A DNA stretch of 64,000 nt from Microglena sp. YARC (GCA_022414725.1 CM039464.1:1116001-1180000); one strand, 5' to 3'; counted from the stretch's first letter, positions 40,511-52,676 are shown. Notes: a model not told the origin generated them from the sequence alone. Numbers and translations are program-made.

Positions 40511-41040
40511 CAGTTTCTAGCTTTGTGGATTTGTATTTTTTGCCACCATTTGATGTCGGTGGACTGACAGAAGCGATTACTGTCTTGAGGGGGGAGGAAG
40601 GGTTAAGCTTGCTCCCACATAGAGGAGTATATGCCCGTGGTGTTGAACTTGAACTTGGTTACAAAGCTTTAGCCAGAAATTTTGCTGCACACCGTCTTTG
40701 GCAGTAAAAAAAGATTACCAGACAAATGCCCGTGGTGTTGGCCTGCCCAGTGTGCATGTGGTGGGGAGGTTAGCCTTGATACCCTTGGTGAGATTGTTGG
40801 CCGGGTGCCGGGGGGGCTGGTCCCCGTTGATATATTTGGGGGGGCTGGACGGATGACCAGTGCACCGTACTTGGACTTGAACTAGGCTACATTGCTTCAG
40901 CCTGAAAATTAGCTTCTCGCCGTCTTCGGCAGTAAAATAAAATGCCAGGAAAATGTAAACGTGAACAAATCATTTTTCATGTTTTCTCCTCTTCTTCCGA
41001 ACGGTAAAAAACAGTACAAAAAAACCAATCATACCAGGAG
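40511..41040. other. unrecognised sequence with internal similarity
   Basis: Two blocks resemble each other: GAACTTGAACTTGGTTACAAAGCTTTAGCC with CACCGTCTTTGGCAGTAAAA (40637-40710), and GGACTTGAACTAGGCTACATTGCTTCAGCC with CGCCGTCTTCGGCAGTAAAA (40870-40940). They are a diverged duplication of unknown nature. Confidence 0.5.
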
Positions 41041-42305
41041 GGGGGGGGGGGCAACTTCTAACTAAAATGACCCCATCGTCCAACTTGGTAGATGTCATAG
41101 AGAGGATGAAGAATCTCGTTTTATTTCTTAATCAGGTAGAACAAACTGGTCGGTATTTTGGTATTGGAGTGTTTGATGGTCGGTTTACCGGAGCCCAAAA
41201 ATCCCAATGTCGGTTTGCCCGGAACATTCTGCGAGTCCCTTCCGATATGCACCTACCAATTATGAGGGCGAGTTCCGGTAAACCGACAGGAATACTGTTA
41301 TTGACTGACTTATATGTCAGTCACTGGGTTGGCAAAGTGCACGCCGGTACCTGCTCTCCCATGGTCCCGTGTTGCCTGCCGCCAAGCCACAGGCTAGCTG
41401 TGGCCTGCACGCGACTGCAGTACATTGCAGTACACTTGCTATTCTCTATGATTACGCTTGTTGCGAGTAATTGCCATCTTCTCCGCTATCGTGCCTATAC
41501 CGTTGTAAAGAACTTACATTGAAAAATACCACCTGGGTTTCCGGTTTCCGACTCAGCTTAGTAGCTGAGTAGCTGTGTATATTTCGTGGTGACTCGTGCC
41601 CATTAGTTTCTGAACAGTTGGAACTTCATCTTCGTTGACCTTCCCAACACCTGCCCTTCGTGGAAGATGAAAGAACTTCCCTAACTTTTTAGCCACCCCT
41701 GTCGGGTTCGCTTATGGCTCTATTCGCCATGGAAATTTGAACTGAAAGTGGTTGGTACCCCGCCACAGCCTCTAGCAGCAGCTCCTTCCCCTCCCCCTTC
41801 TCCCCGCCCTTTTCCTCCTCCTCCACCCCCGCCTGCAGCTACTTTTGGCGGACTTCTGAGCGCTAGGAATGGTAGGGGGTTATTGCTCTTGGCGCCTGAT
41901 CGTCAAGGATTCAACACGTGCCAATGGTGGTCAGCAAACACTTCTTACCCGAATGTCATCTACCCTGGTACCTTCGCGTGCGTTCGCACATTCCAACTGC
42001 ATTGCCGGCCACTTGACCCCCCCAAAATAGCGGAAGGTAAAAAACAGAAGTGCTGGCAAAACCGGAGTTTTTTTGAGGAAAAAAGAAAAAAGTGCGGTTT
42101 TCAAAAATGCCCCCAAAAGTGCAGGAAGGGTAAAACAGAGTTCCGGTATTGCCAGCACATTTAAGGAAGGCCTTTCTCCTACCCTGTTCTTAATATGGCC
42201 CTGTAGAAAAACATTAATGATCCTCCTAAGTTTGGGTCCACGGGGGGGGGCAAGGGGGTCGAGGGGAAAATCTGACATTTTCAAAACATTAGGTACTTTT
42301 CAGCT
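41041..42305. repeat. dispersed G-tract repeat, apparently split
   Basis: The first half (41041-41135: GGGGCAACTTCTAACTAAAATGAC, GAGGATGAAGAATCTCGTTTTAT) and the second half (42225-42305: GGGTCCACGGGGGGGG, GAAAATCTGACATTTTCAAAACATTAGGTAC) match the two halves of 2340-2560. About 1.1 kb separates them, including an inverted segment (GTCGGTTTACCGGAG at 41181 and GAGTTCCGGTAAACCGACA near 41270). No gene was recognised. Confidence 0.5.
42050..42159. repeat. imperfect inverted repeat
   Basis: GTGCTGGCAAAACCGGAG at the left pairs with CTTCCGGTATTGCCAGCAC-like sequence at the right (about 16 of 19 bases), enclosing an A-rich segment. It could be a small foldback or MITE. Confidence 0.55.
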
Positions 42306-42403
42306 GCTTTTCAGGCACTTTTTTCGTGTAGCTTCCCTCTAGCTGCTGACTGCAACGGTTGTGCTGCCATACCTGAAGGCCAGCTAGGGCTGAGAATATG
42401 GTG

Positions 42404-42640
42404 GCATCCCTGCAAGTGGTTGTTGGAATAACATAACAGTTGGTTGTTGGGTGGCTTGGCATCCCTGCAAGTGGTTGTTGGAAGAACATAACAGTTGGTT
42501 GGTGGGTGGCTTGGCATCCCTGCAAGTGGTTGTTGGAAGAACATAACAGTTGGTTGGTGGGTGGCTTGGCATCCCTGCAAGTGGTTGTTGGAATAACATA
42601 ACAGTTGGTTGGTGGCTGGCTTGGCATCCCTGCAAGTGAT
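42404..42640. repeat. 55-bp tandem repeat, 4 copies and a part
   Basis: Units begin with GCATCCCTGCAAGTGGTTGT at 42404, 42459, 42514, 42569 and 42624. Isolated pieces (GGTGGCTTGGCATCCCTAC) recur at 43133 and 43212. Confidence 0.9.
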
Positions 42641-42703
42641 GGTCGGATGATGACAATGCTGCTGATGGTGTTGCTGCTGATAGTGGTGGTGATGGTGTAG
42701 GTG

Positions 42704-42915
42704 ATCAGGGTTGTTCAGGGGGACCCCCAAATCTTCTTCTTGCAACTGGCTCCAAAATCTGTGTCTGCAACGCACCCAGACCCTCTGAGATGCAACAGTC
42801 CCTCCCAAATCTATGTCTGTAACGCAACTGACCCACTGGTCCTGCGTCTGCAACACAACGGACGCTTCCATGTTGCCTCTGCGACGCAGAAAGCAGCGTC
42901 CTGAACAACCCTGAT
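42704..42915. mobile_element. MITE with 16-bp inverted termini (family E)
   Basis: ATCAGGGTTGTTCAGG at 42704-42719 is the exact reverse complement of CCTGAACAACCCTGAT at 42900-42915. The CAGGG start is hAT-like. The flanks are GAT-rich, so the 8-bp duplication is unclear. Inside, GAGATGCAACAGTCCCTCC and GCGTCTGCAACACAACGGACG also resemble 55195-55310. Confidence 0.8.
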
Positions 42916-43440
42916 GATGATGGTGGTGGTGGATGTCATGCTGTTTATCATAGTTATGGTGGTAGTGATTATGTTGACAGTGCTGCTGGCGCTGCTGCTG
43001 ATGGTGGTGGTGATAATGGTGGCGGTGGTGGTGATGATGTTGATGATGACAACAAATGATGGATACGTCATCTTGATGCCCTACAGGACTCCAAATGCAG
43101 CTTGATGGGATCAACATGGAAACAATTTGCGGGTGGCTTGGCATCCCTACTGGACTCCAAATGATGGACTCCAGCTTGATGGAGTCACAGGGAACCGAAC
43201 ATATCACAGTTGGTGGGTGGCTTGGCTATATATTTACTCGTTCTTTCATGCATCAATTGTTGAGCAGATAGATACACAGATAAACATAACTGTGCAAATA
43301 GATGATAGGATATACATGTATTATGCAGATGGTGGAAATGGCTGTAGGGATTGACTAAACAAAAAAAACTGATCTGAGGATTTACCTGCTTGGAGAGTAA
43401 GATTTTGTTTTCTTGTTTTGGGCGGAGCCATGTGACGGGA
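42916..43440. other. simple (GATGGTG)-type sequence, no gene
   Basis: Trinucleotide-rich sequence at 42917-43060 and a duplicated stretch around CCCTACAGGACTCCAAATG / CCCTACTGGACTCCAAATG (43079 and 43145). Confidence 0.5.
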
Positions 43441-43469
43441 AAGCCTGGAAGGAAGGGTCGGTAGGCAGA

Positions 43470-43690
43470 AAGCCTGTCTGTCTGTCTGTCAGTCAGTCTG
43501 TCTGTCTGTCTCTTTCTGTCTGTCTGCCAGTCTGCAAGTCAGTCAGTCAGTCAGTCAGTCAGTCAGTCAGTCAGTCAGTCAGTCAGTCAGCCAGTCAGTC
43601 AGTGAGTGAGTGAGTGAGTCAGTCAGTTAGCCAGCCGGTTAGCCAGTCAGTCTGTCAGTCAGACAGTTAGCCAGGCAGAAAGTTTGCTAG
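43470..43690. repeat. (GTCA)n and (GTCT)n microsatellites
   Basis: Tetranucleotide runs CTGTCTGTCTGTC, then GTCAGTCAGTCAG, with GTGAGTGAGTGAG in between. Confidence 0.95.
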
Positions 43691-43699
43691 TTATTTGGT

Positions 43700-44916
43700 C
43701 CTTCAATTATCAATCTGTTCCCTAATGTATTCAGTGAGATAGAGACGTAGATAGATGCAGGCAGGCAGGCAGATATTTATGCAGATAAATATGTGCATAG
43801 ATCCCCATAGATAGATGATAGAATAATGCATGAAACATAACCAGAGTGACATATATGTAGATATCCAGGTAGAAACATAACGGTGCAGATAAATGATAGA
43901 ATACACAAGATAGACATGTATTATGCCGATGATGGAATATGGTAGATTAACAAGGAGAAAGGACTGATCGACAGGGAGATAGGACGACAGGAAGGACGTC
44001 CTTGGAATCGGTGATGGCAATAGTGATAGTGATGATGGTCATGATAATGATAATGATTTTGATGATAGATTGACTGGGGAACGGGAGGGCAGGGATACCG
44101 CACCTGGATTGTTGGTGTTGATGTTGATGTTGATTTTGATGGAAATAGTGATGGTTGATTAACAAGGAAGCAGGATGACAGGTAGAACGCCCTTGGTGCT
44201 CGTGCCAGAGCGGGTGCTGGTACTGTTGCTGGTGATGAGCGTATGACAAGGAAACAAAAAGACAGGTAGAACACTCTTGGTGCTAGTGGTGCTGGTGGTG
44301 TTAATGAGGGTAAATAAAGTGATAGGGAATGACAGGGAAACAAAAAGACAGGTAGGACGCACCTGGAATTGAAGGCAAGCGAATTGACGAAGACCCCGGT
44401 AGTGATGGAAGCAGAATGGAGAGGTGGGGCTGCACCGAGGGGGGGGCCGTTTTCCTCATCCACAGGCTGGCTGCCAATGCCCAACTGAGCAGGCCCAACA
44501 GGCTGCTGTTGGGGGTCTGGGCCCCCCCTCCCCCTGCCGGTGAAGGGGATCTGAAAGCATCTAGGGCGATGGTAAGCAGGCCTGGAATACAGGTTGTGTG
44601 TTGTGGAAACACAGATGGGGCACCTTTTTGTTGTAGGCTCCTCCATGCCTCTCCCCCTCTTTGTCCTTATCGTTACTGTCATTTCTGTCAACTCCTCGAG
44701 CACGTAGCTAACCTCCCCTAGGTTGCCTCCACCTCTGCCACCATTGTAAACACCACTGCCAGCACCTCCATCATTCCAAAACGACCACCACCACTACTAC
44801 TAGGACCATCCTCACCACCACCACCACCACCACTTCTAGGACCATCATCACTGTGGGGCATCGAGCAACAGTATCATAACCTGATTGTCGCCACGACATG
44901 CTGCATTAACTAGTAA
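43700..44916. other. no supported gene
   Basis: GATA- and GATG-type degenerate repeats. ACAAGGAAGCAGGATGACAGGTAGAACGC-like units recur at 44161, 44248 and 44336. The open frames are Pro/His-rich and match no family. Confidence 0.45.
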
Positions 44917-45099
44917 TTATCCATCTTGAGAATCTGCACGTGTGGCATGCTGTGGGGCACCCAACAACATATGCAGTACACCACTGTGGCCCCAGCCTGC
45001 TGCATACACCGGTGCCTGTCCATCTATATATGTATAATGAGCCTGTAGATGGTGAGCAGCCTGAAGGCTGATGGACCATGAAATCAAACCATTGCCCAC
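44917..45099 (-). pseudogene. fragment of an F-box/ankyrin gene
   Basis: The minus strand reads DGQAPVYAAGWGHSGVLHML and LGAPQHATRADSQDG, one repeat of the same type as in the gene at 45361-46808. It lacks neighbours and an F-box, so it is a detached, decayed copy. Confidence 0.75.
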
Positions 45100-45360
45100 T
45101 CTCTCTATAGTCTGGTGAACAGTGTTAGAAAAAAGCTGCAGTGCAGCCGCACACGGAGAGCTAACACCAAAGTCATCAGTAACAACTGGTCAGCTAGACA
45201 AAAGTCGAATAAATAAAAAATAGAAACTAATTAAGCTCTAGACAGGGAATTGGGGTCCTGACCTTTGACTATCAAGTACATACTGGACATGTGGTGGGTG
45301 GCTGAAGCGTTTTCCCTCCAGTAAAGTGAAGCAAACAATGAGGCAAAAACTCTAGGAGCT

Positions 45361-46808
45361 TCAGTTCATGCTCATAAAGGTCCCTTTAATTAGTCTATTT
45401 TGAGCGTCCATCAACATGCGAACTACTTCATCGGATGATGCACACTGGAGTGCCAGCCCATCTGCGCAGTCTGCGTGTGCAGCATGCATTGGGGCATCAA
45501 GCAACATGCGAACTACTCCACCCCATGCTGCATTCAATAGTGCCTGTCCACCTCGGCAGTCTGCGTGTGCGGCATGCTGTGGTGCATCCAGCAGCATCTG
45601 AACTACCTCATGGTGGCCATGCAATGCTGCTTGGAGTAGTGCCCCCCCATCTTGACAGTCTGCTTGTGCAGCATGCTGTGGTGCATCCAGCAGCATCTGA
45701 ACTACCTCATGGTGGCCATGCAATGCTGCTTGGAGTAGTGCCCCCCCATCTTGACAGTCTGCTTGTGCAGCATGCTGTGGTGCATCCAGCAGCATCTGAA
45801 CTACCTCACGGTGGCCACGTGATGCTGCATCCACTAGTGCCAGCCCATCTTGACAGTCTGCATGTGGAGCATTTTCTGGTGCACCAAGCAGCATCTGAAC
45901 TATCTCACTGTGGCCTTCCTCTGCTGCATCCACTAGTGCCTGCCCATCTTGGCAGTCTGCCTGTGCAGCATGCTGTGGTGCATTCAGCAGCATCTGAACT
46001 ATCTCACGGTGGCCAAACTTTGCTGCACATTGTAGTGCAAATCCATCTCGACAATCTGCGTGTGCAGCATGCTGTGGTGGATCCAGCAGCATCTGAACTA
46101 CCTTGAGTGGCCCTTATATGCTGCCCCAAATAGTGCCTGCCCCTCTTGGCAGTCAGCCTGTGCAGCATGCTGTGGTGCATTCAGCAGCATCTGAACTACC
46201 TCACGGTGGCCAAGCTTTGCTGCACATTGTAGTGCAAATCCATCTCGACAATCTGCGTGTGCTGCATGCTGCGGTGCATCCAGCAGCATCTGAACAACCT
46301 CAGGGTGGCCGCACTCGGCTGCAATCACGAGTGCCGCTCCATCACGACAGTCTGCACGTGCAGCATGCTGTGGTGCATCCAGCAGCATCTGAACAACCTT
46401 GCGGTGGCCACGTGATGCCGCAGTCACTAGTGCCTGCCCATTTTCACAGTCGGCATGCGCTGCATGGTGCGGGGCAGTGAGCAGAAGCTGAGCCAGGCCT
46501 GGCCGCCCGTGTTGAGACACGAGCATCAGGGCTTGGTTAGAATCATCCAATGACGTGCTTATCGACACTAGCTCAATGGCCACGTCGAATGCCCTAAGTT
46601 GATTGTGTCGAAGGGCAAGAGATAGGGCCTCAGGCAGATCGCCATTGCACTTGTGGATCAAGATCTGGGCGAGGTTCTCCGAGACGATAGAATGCCAGGG
46701 GCGACAAACGAGAGCGACGTCACTGATGGAGGATTGCTGCTCCTGTGTGAGGATGCGCAGAACAATGTCCTTCACAAGAGCTGACGGAAGATCTGAAAAA
46801 GCTGTCAT
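45361..46808 (-). pseudogene. F-box/ankyrin-repeat protein gene with a one-base frameshift
   Basis: The first frame (46098-46808) begins MTAFSDLPSALVKDIVLRIL, with ISDVALVCRPWHSIVSENLA, an F-box of about 45 residues. A divergent ankyrin repeat and repeats of 33 residues of the type DGAALVIAAECGHPEVVQML then LDAPQHAAHADCR follow. It stops after AYKGHSR. The second frame (45361-46092) continues at once with seven more repeats and ends VRMLMDAQNRLIKGTFMSMN. One base lost in GGCCACTCAAGGTAG (about 46095) explains the break. F-box/ankyrin proteins are usually substrate adaptors of SCF ubiquitin ligases. The gene is intronless, and two neighbouring repeats are identical over 99 bp. Either the gene is broken or the assembly has an indel. 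Confidence 0.85.
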
Positions 46809-47880
46809 GGTGCAGATCAGAGGAAGTCAACTGCGACAGGCGAGAAGTACAGTTGGACAGTTCGACAAAGGGCTTTCTCATTAAAAAGAAGATAGGAGGA
46901 CTTCGCTGAAGAACCATGTACAAATCCAAATTCAATGAAAATGAGAAAGTAGTGGTAGTAGAATTGTAGAGTAGAAGGAGATAGTTTTTTGGGCGTCTCT
47001 AGGTTTTTCTTGCCAGCTTCTAGGCAGCTCTGTCAACCACTCTAATGCGTTTTGTGAACAAAATCGACCATGTCCGATTGGACCCAAATTGTTGAAGATT
47101 ATAAAACATACAATTTTGCGGGGGGCCCTCAGGAAGTTGCTCGTGTACCGCACGATGAAATCCGGGGCTAAAGGGGTCGTAAGACCCGGAACCATCGAAA
47201 AGGCAGAAAATGTGTCGGGGGTGGGGGGTGAGGGGGGTAGATATCGACCCCTCAAAAAGGGGGGGGGGGGGGGGGGTCCGACGGCTTTCAGAAAATATCC
47301 TCTGGTGAAAACTGTTAGAGGCCAAAACTTCCTCAGGACTCGGTCTCTGATAAAATTAAGCAGACCTATGACACAAGCTCGGCGAGATCTTTCCGAATCC
47401 ACGCTTATTTCCGACAACGAGTAAATATGGAGGCGTGATCCTCTAGATCCAAGTCGAGGCACCTGCCAGGCTGGCAGATCCTAGTACAGAAGTCGACCCG
47501 TTTTCAGAAATATCTTCGTAACTTCCTCACCAGACGGAATCTGACAAAGTTAAGCATACTCACGAAACTGGTTCAACGAGAGCATTCCGAATCCGCGCTT
47601 GTTTTTGAGACCGAGTAAATGTGTCGTGGTAGTGTTCGAGTAGTGACCTCCTCAGGTTCCAAGTACACCAAGTGTGAAAGTTGAGTCAAAACAGAAACTC
47701 AATCATTCATCCCCAAACTTCTTGGGTATAAGGAGAGTACTTAGGCATTCAACTTAGGCTTAACACAACCTTCAAATTCTCAAACACCAACACTGGCTAG
47801 CCCAGCTCAGAATCTGGACTGAGAAAGGGTGTTTGCTCGACCGTGTTGTGAACCTTGATCAAATCCAATTTTAAGACCAC
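46809..47880. other. non-coding, with a diverged duplication
   Basis: CTTCCTCAGGACTCGGTCTCTGA with TTTCCGAATCCACGCTTATTTCCGA (47328-47415) resembles CTTCCTCACCAGACGGAATCTGA with ATTCCGAATCCGCGCTTGTTTTTGA (47522-47617). A GGGGGG tract lies at 47260-47276. No gene was recognised. Confidence 0.45.
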
Positions 47881-47962
47881 AAATGGATAGATCTCGTCGA
47901 AAGGATCACTATAGACACTACTTTGACCCCCTAATTATAATTACTGAAGGAGATATGGGCCT

Positions 47963-48001
<39 letters not shown>

Positions 48002-48325
48002 AAGGCAGATTCAAAAAACTTCCGACGTAGGTATAGGAAAAAAACTTCCAAAGGGCCCCCTGCAATTTTGGAGCATTTTTCTGGGATTTAAGTTCGGAAT
48101 TCGGACCCAGATTTATTTGTGTTTTGAAATCTCTTTCCAGAACAACTTTGAAATTCGTGGCTGCCTCTCACGACTGCATATTATATTTTCTGAGTGATGA
48201 TATTCGTGGCAGGGAATGGTTCAAAAATATTCACATAAAAACAAATGTTTGGCATGTAATGCCCTCCAAATATAGGTTACATGCAGATGCAGTTATCCTT
48301 AAAGACTTTGGCCACATACTCGTAC
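47881..48325. other. non-coding with a 36-bp poly(G)
   Basis: A run of G at 47965-48000. The sequence after it (CTTCCGACGTAGGTATAGG and on) has no recognisable match. Confidence 0.5.
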
Positions 48326-48520
48326 CAGGGTACTACAAAGCGCGCGCGGCAGCGCGATTTTGCGCACGCTTTCTGAGCCCCACTGCGCGTTTTGCGCAGT
48401 TTTTTCAATCCTCTGTGAGCGCAGCGCACAGTTTTTGTGCTTTTTGCTCTACAAAGCGCTGATCAATTTGACGTTTGTGCGCTTTAAGCGCTGACCAATT
48501 TGACAAAAAGTAGTACCCTG
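48326..48520. mobile_element. GC-rich hAT-type MITE (family C), complete
   Basis: Perfect termini CAGGGTACTAC and GTAGTACCCTG. The 8-bp duplication ACTCGTAC / ACTCGTAT (7 of 8) lies at 48318-48325 and 48521-48528. Confidence 0.92.
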
Positions 48521-48528
48521 ACTCGTAT

Positions 48529-49794
48529 AGCCTCATAGAGCCATATGACAACTTGGATGAATAATATGGAGACGTTGGGGGGCGACTCAAGGCAAGCCGG
48601 CACTCAAAAACAATGTATATGTACCTTAGGCGCCCAATCACCCTGTCACCACTTTGAAGGCCCAAAAACCTTGTTCATTGTGTCATGGGGCTCAATGGAG
48701 CTAGTGGGAAAGACCTCATCTTGTTTCGTGATAGACCTTGACTAATCCACGATGGTCACAAACAGCAATTTGATATTGGAAGTATAAATTATGAGCCCAG
48801 AACAATAGGCACAACCCTCCGTTTACAATTGCATCTCCTTCCAAACATACTAGAAGTCGTTCCTTCCATATTGGGCAATCGTAGTAGGTAACAACTCAAA
48901 GCATCCAAGACATCTCCCTCACTCTTCTAGTTATGAAGACCTTGCTTGCTGAGTTAGTGGTTGGACCCTAGTAGGTGGACTAGCTAAAGGGTGGGTGCGT
49001 GGGTGAGTGTTGATGTGGATGTGTCTGTGGGTGTGTAGGTGTGGGAGGGTGTAGGTGCGGGTTTGCTCAGCAGGCACGTCTGGGTAGGACTTCAGCAACC
49101 TGTGTGGGTGTGAGTGTGGGTCAGCTCCGCAGGCAAGCCTGGGTGGGACTTCACCAACCTGTGGTGTGGGTGTGGGTAAGCTCTGCCGGCAAATCCGGGT
49201 AGGAGATCGCTCTGTGGCTTTTTGTTATACATAGCTATGGCTGGAGTAGGATTGCTTTGGTGCATGGTCTCATTTGACCTGGAGTCTGGCTCTTAGGTTA
49301 TGATATCAAACCCAGGAGTTATCATAAATGGCTTGGGAAGGGGGGGGAACGTGCGATCTAGAGACCCTCTGACTATTAACTCGAGCTTCTTCGCGCGCAT
49401 GGGAGGCAGCAATAGTAACAATGCCGAATAACGCAGTATTTGTTGCATAAAATCGAACGAACCCCCAGTTCAGTCCAGGTGGTTCCCGGCATTGAATCTC
49501 TTAGTTAGTACCTTCGAAGCGTCGGATCACCTCGACAATAGCTCCCCGATGCTTCAGTGCGCGTTCAACGTAAGGATGACGAGTCAGCTACTTGAGCAGG
49601 CGCAGGACTCCGAGGCGATAACTGAGACGTTGGAAGCTTGTATGGGATATTTGATAATAATCGGGTGAAGAAAGGTATCGTCCTATCAAGTTTCCATGAG
49701 AAGCGTTGCGCAAGGAGTTACCTGCTTTCATCGGCCTTGATTCGTTGATTCGTTGAAAAAAAGGTTGCTTCAATTACGAGGCAGGTCCCAACCC
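48529..49794. other. non-coding; short GT-rich repeat
   Basis: Three degenerate copies of about 65 bp with GGTGTGGG..CAGCTCCGCAGGCAAGCC and GGGTGGGACTTCACCAACCTG occur at 49000-49210. The rest is unrecognised. Confidence 0.45.
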
Positions 49795-51390
49795 CTACCT
49801 GGAGTTGGGGGGACCCTTTTTGAGGGGAGGGTAATGAGTGACCAGGCATCACACTGCCGGGCAACAGCTCGGCAAACCAGATACTCTCGCAGCGCGTGGC
49901 AGGGGGGTTGCACTCCTTTTGAAAATTCGCTGGCGCAGTCGCAGGCGAACGAGGGCGCGGGGGGAGATATTCGCAACCTCGAAACTTGAAAAGTAACAGC
50001 GCGCAGTCTATTTTGAAAATAGCTGCTGCAGCAGCCTAACAGTGATCTACAAGCCTCGTTCCCAGCCTCGTTTAGGATGGCGCGCCCCCAGGTCTCTGCC
50101 TGAAACGATGATATGGAAGGATGGGTGGAGCACGCCCGCAGCGTTACGGGCAGGACTCCATTCAAATTGGAAGGTCGCAGGAACATTGGAGACAACGGTA
50201 AACTGCTTTGGCGACAGGTTGGACAAACTTGTGGGCAGGGTGCCTGGAGGAGCGAAGGTTTGTTACCACTTCTTGTTTGCGCTGACCCATGATGTAGCAT
50301 GAATGGATGGGAAGGGTCAGTGTGTGAGGGTACCTTGTAGCATAGATGAATGGGTGGGTTTAAGGGGCTCTGATGGTGCCTTGTAGCATGCATGGATGGG
50401 TCTGGGGAGGGGCTTTGATGGTGCCTTGTAGCACGGATGGATGGGTAGGGGGAGGGGCTCTGTTGGTGCCTTGTGGCATGGAGATTTGGGTTGGGGGAGG
50501 GACTGTGATGGTGCCTTGTAGCATGAATGGATGGGTAAGGGGCGGGGCAGTGCTGGTGCCTTGTTGCATGGATGGGTAGGGGGAGGGGCTCTGTTGGTGC
50601 CTTGTAGCATGCATGGGTGGTGAGGGTGTGGGTGAGTATGTCTTGTAGCATGTATTGATTGTTAGGGTGTGCGGGTGAGGGTGTGAGTGAGGATGCCTTG
50701 TAGCATGCATGGATAGGTAGGGTGTGTGTTTGAGGGTGTGGCTGAGGATACCTTGTAGCATGCATGGAGGAGTATGGGGTGGGCCTGTGAGGGGTGGATG
50801 AAGATGCATTGTAGCATGCATGGATGGTTAGGGGGGGGCTGTGAGGGTGTGAGTGAGGATGTCTTGTAGCATGGATGGATGTGTGGCGGGTGGGGCTGTG
50901 CTGGTGCGGGTGTGGGTGAAGATGCGTTGTAGCATGCATGGATGGGTATGGGGTGGGGCTGTGAGGGTGTGACTGGGCATGTCTTGTACCATGGATGGAT
51001 GTGTTAGGGGTGGGGCTGTGAGGGTGTGGGTGAGCATGTCTTGTAGCATGGATGGATGGGTAGGGGGTGGGGCTGTGCAGGTGTGGATGAAGATGCGTTG
51101 TAGCATGCATGGATGGGATAGGGGTGGGGCTGTGAGGGTGTGAGTGAGCATGTCTTGTACCATGGATAAATGTGTAAGGAGTGGGGCTTTGCTTGTGCGG
51201 GTGTGGGTGAAGATGCGTTGTAGCATGCATGGATGGGTAGGATGTGGGGCTGTGAGGGTGTGGATGAAGATGCGTTGTAGCATGCATGGATGGGTAAGGG
51301 GTGGGGCTGTGAGGGTGTGAGTGAGCATGTCTTTTACCATGGATGGATGTGTAAGGAGTGGGGCTGTGCAGGTGTGGTTGAAGATGTGTT
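49795..51390 (+). repeat. left arm of a large inverted repeat
   Basis: The outer part (CCTACCTGGAGTTGGGGGGA, CCCTTTTTGAGGGGAGGGTA) matches the reverse complement of the right arm near 53940-53981. The inner 1 kb is a minisatellite of about 57 bp (GATGAAGATGCGTTGTAGCA, TGCATGGATGGGTAGGGGT). A segment of about 130 bp at 49849-49978 is present only in this arm. The long reverse-strand His/Pro-rich frames follow from the minisatellite. Confidence 0.85.
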
Positions 51391-52676
51391 GTTTACAGCA
51401 ACGGATTAAAAGAGCTGAGAATCTGAAATGACCTAGCTGATTAAAAGAAATACCGAGACTTTATTTAAAGAATTGCCCAAACTGGTTTTGGAAATATTAA
51501 AGTTGGTTTATTGGTTTACGGATACTAACTTGCCAAGGTGGTTAAAAACTTCAAATCACAGATATGATATACCCAAAGTTGGTGTACAGAATCCCCAAGC
51601 TGACGTAGGAATATCCTTAGCGGCTGTTCAGAATTATCCATGCTGGTTAACAGAAATATCCGAGTCGAGTTACAGAAATACCCAGGGCAGGTTTAATCTC
51701 ATATAATTCCGAGCTTGTGTATAGGCATACTGATCCTTGGTTACAGATTGGTTTACTGAGATATTGAATATTGGTTAAAGGTGTAGTCTGCTGACTCTTG
51801 GAAGTACTTCACCAGTTCCTTGCATCGGGTCTCTTTCTGAAGGCCACTTCCGCATGTATAGGCAGAGCTCGAAGGGTAGATAACCAAGCTCACATGTGAA
51901 CAATCAATATTTAATCCCAGTAACACTACGTGATGAGCAATCAACCTTTGCACAAAGAGTGTTGTCGATAAACAATGCTCACTCAATTAAATTTAGCATT
52001 TTTAGTGATGCTAAACATTAAATCCCTAAATGAAGACAAGAGGTAGCATCCTCTATGAAAATTCGATTCAAGCCGATCAATTAATTCCGAGAATCTCGAG
52101 AGAGAGAGAGAGATATAGGATACCAGTATATGACATGGATTTTAGCGATTTATTGAGCATTTTCAGATTTTTCTGAGCACCTCATTTAAGGGGGGGGGGG
52201 GGGGGCTCATTTTTTTTTTTTACTTTTTATTCAGGTCTCCAAATGCAATTCTGAGACCACCCATGAGTAGGCCTTGGCAAGGGCAGTCAATTGGCACCAC
52301 TTTCGACCTCGTGCAATACATATATACCCCCCCCACCCCCCCTCCCAAACCCAAACCCACCACCCCACACACAGCCCACTCCAAATAAAATTTTGAGACC
52401 ACCCAGAATTCTCAGTCCCCCCCCCCCCCCCCCCCCCCTCCCCCCCAGCCCAGCCCAGCCCCCCCCCCCCTGAATGCATGTATATAGCACGTCCCTTGAA
52501 GTGGCTGTTCCATGCCTGCTTTGGCCACCAGCATCTTATACACATCTTTGAGCAATGCATCAAGAAGTTTGTATTCCTACATTGCATGATTCCCATCAAC
52601 ATAAGTTCTCCAGAAGACAGATGTGAAGGGCAGCGTCGTATTCTTGGTCCAAAACTCAGGAGTTGGATACGTAACC
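51391..52676. other. spacer of the inverted repeat
   Basis: Degenerate short repeats around GGTTAACAGAAATATCC at 51430-51780, G and T runs at 52190-52225, and C-rich tracts at 52326-52470. No transposase or other gene was recognised. Confidence 0.5.

Noticed and set aside
49770..51340. His/Pro/Thr-rich reverse frames up to 505 codons, and the plus-strand mirror at 52478-53585
   Set aside because: They are the minisatellite arms of the inverted repeat. Similar frames are open in several phases.
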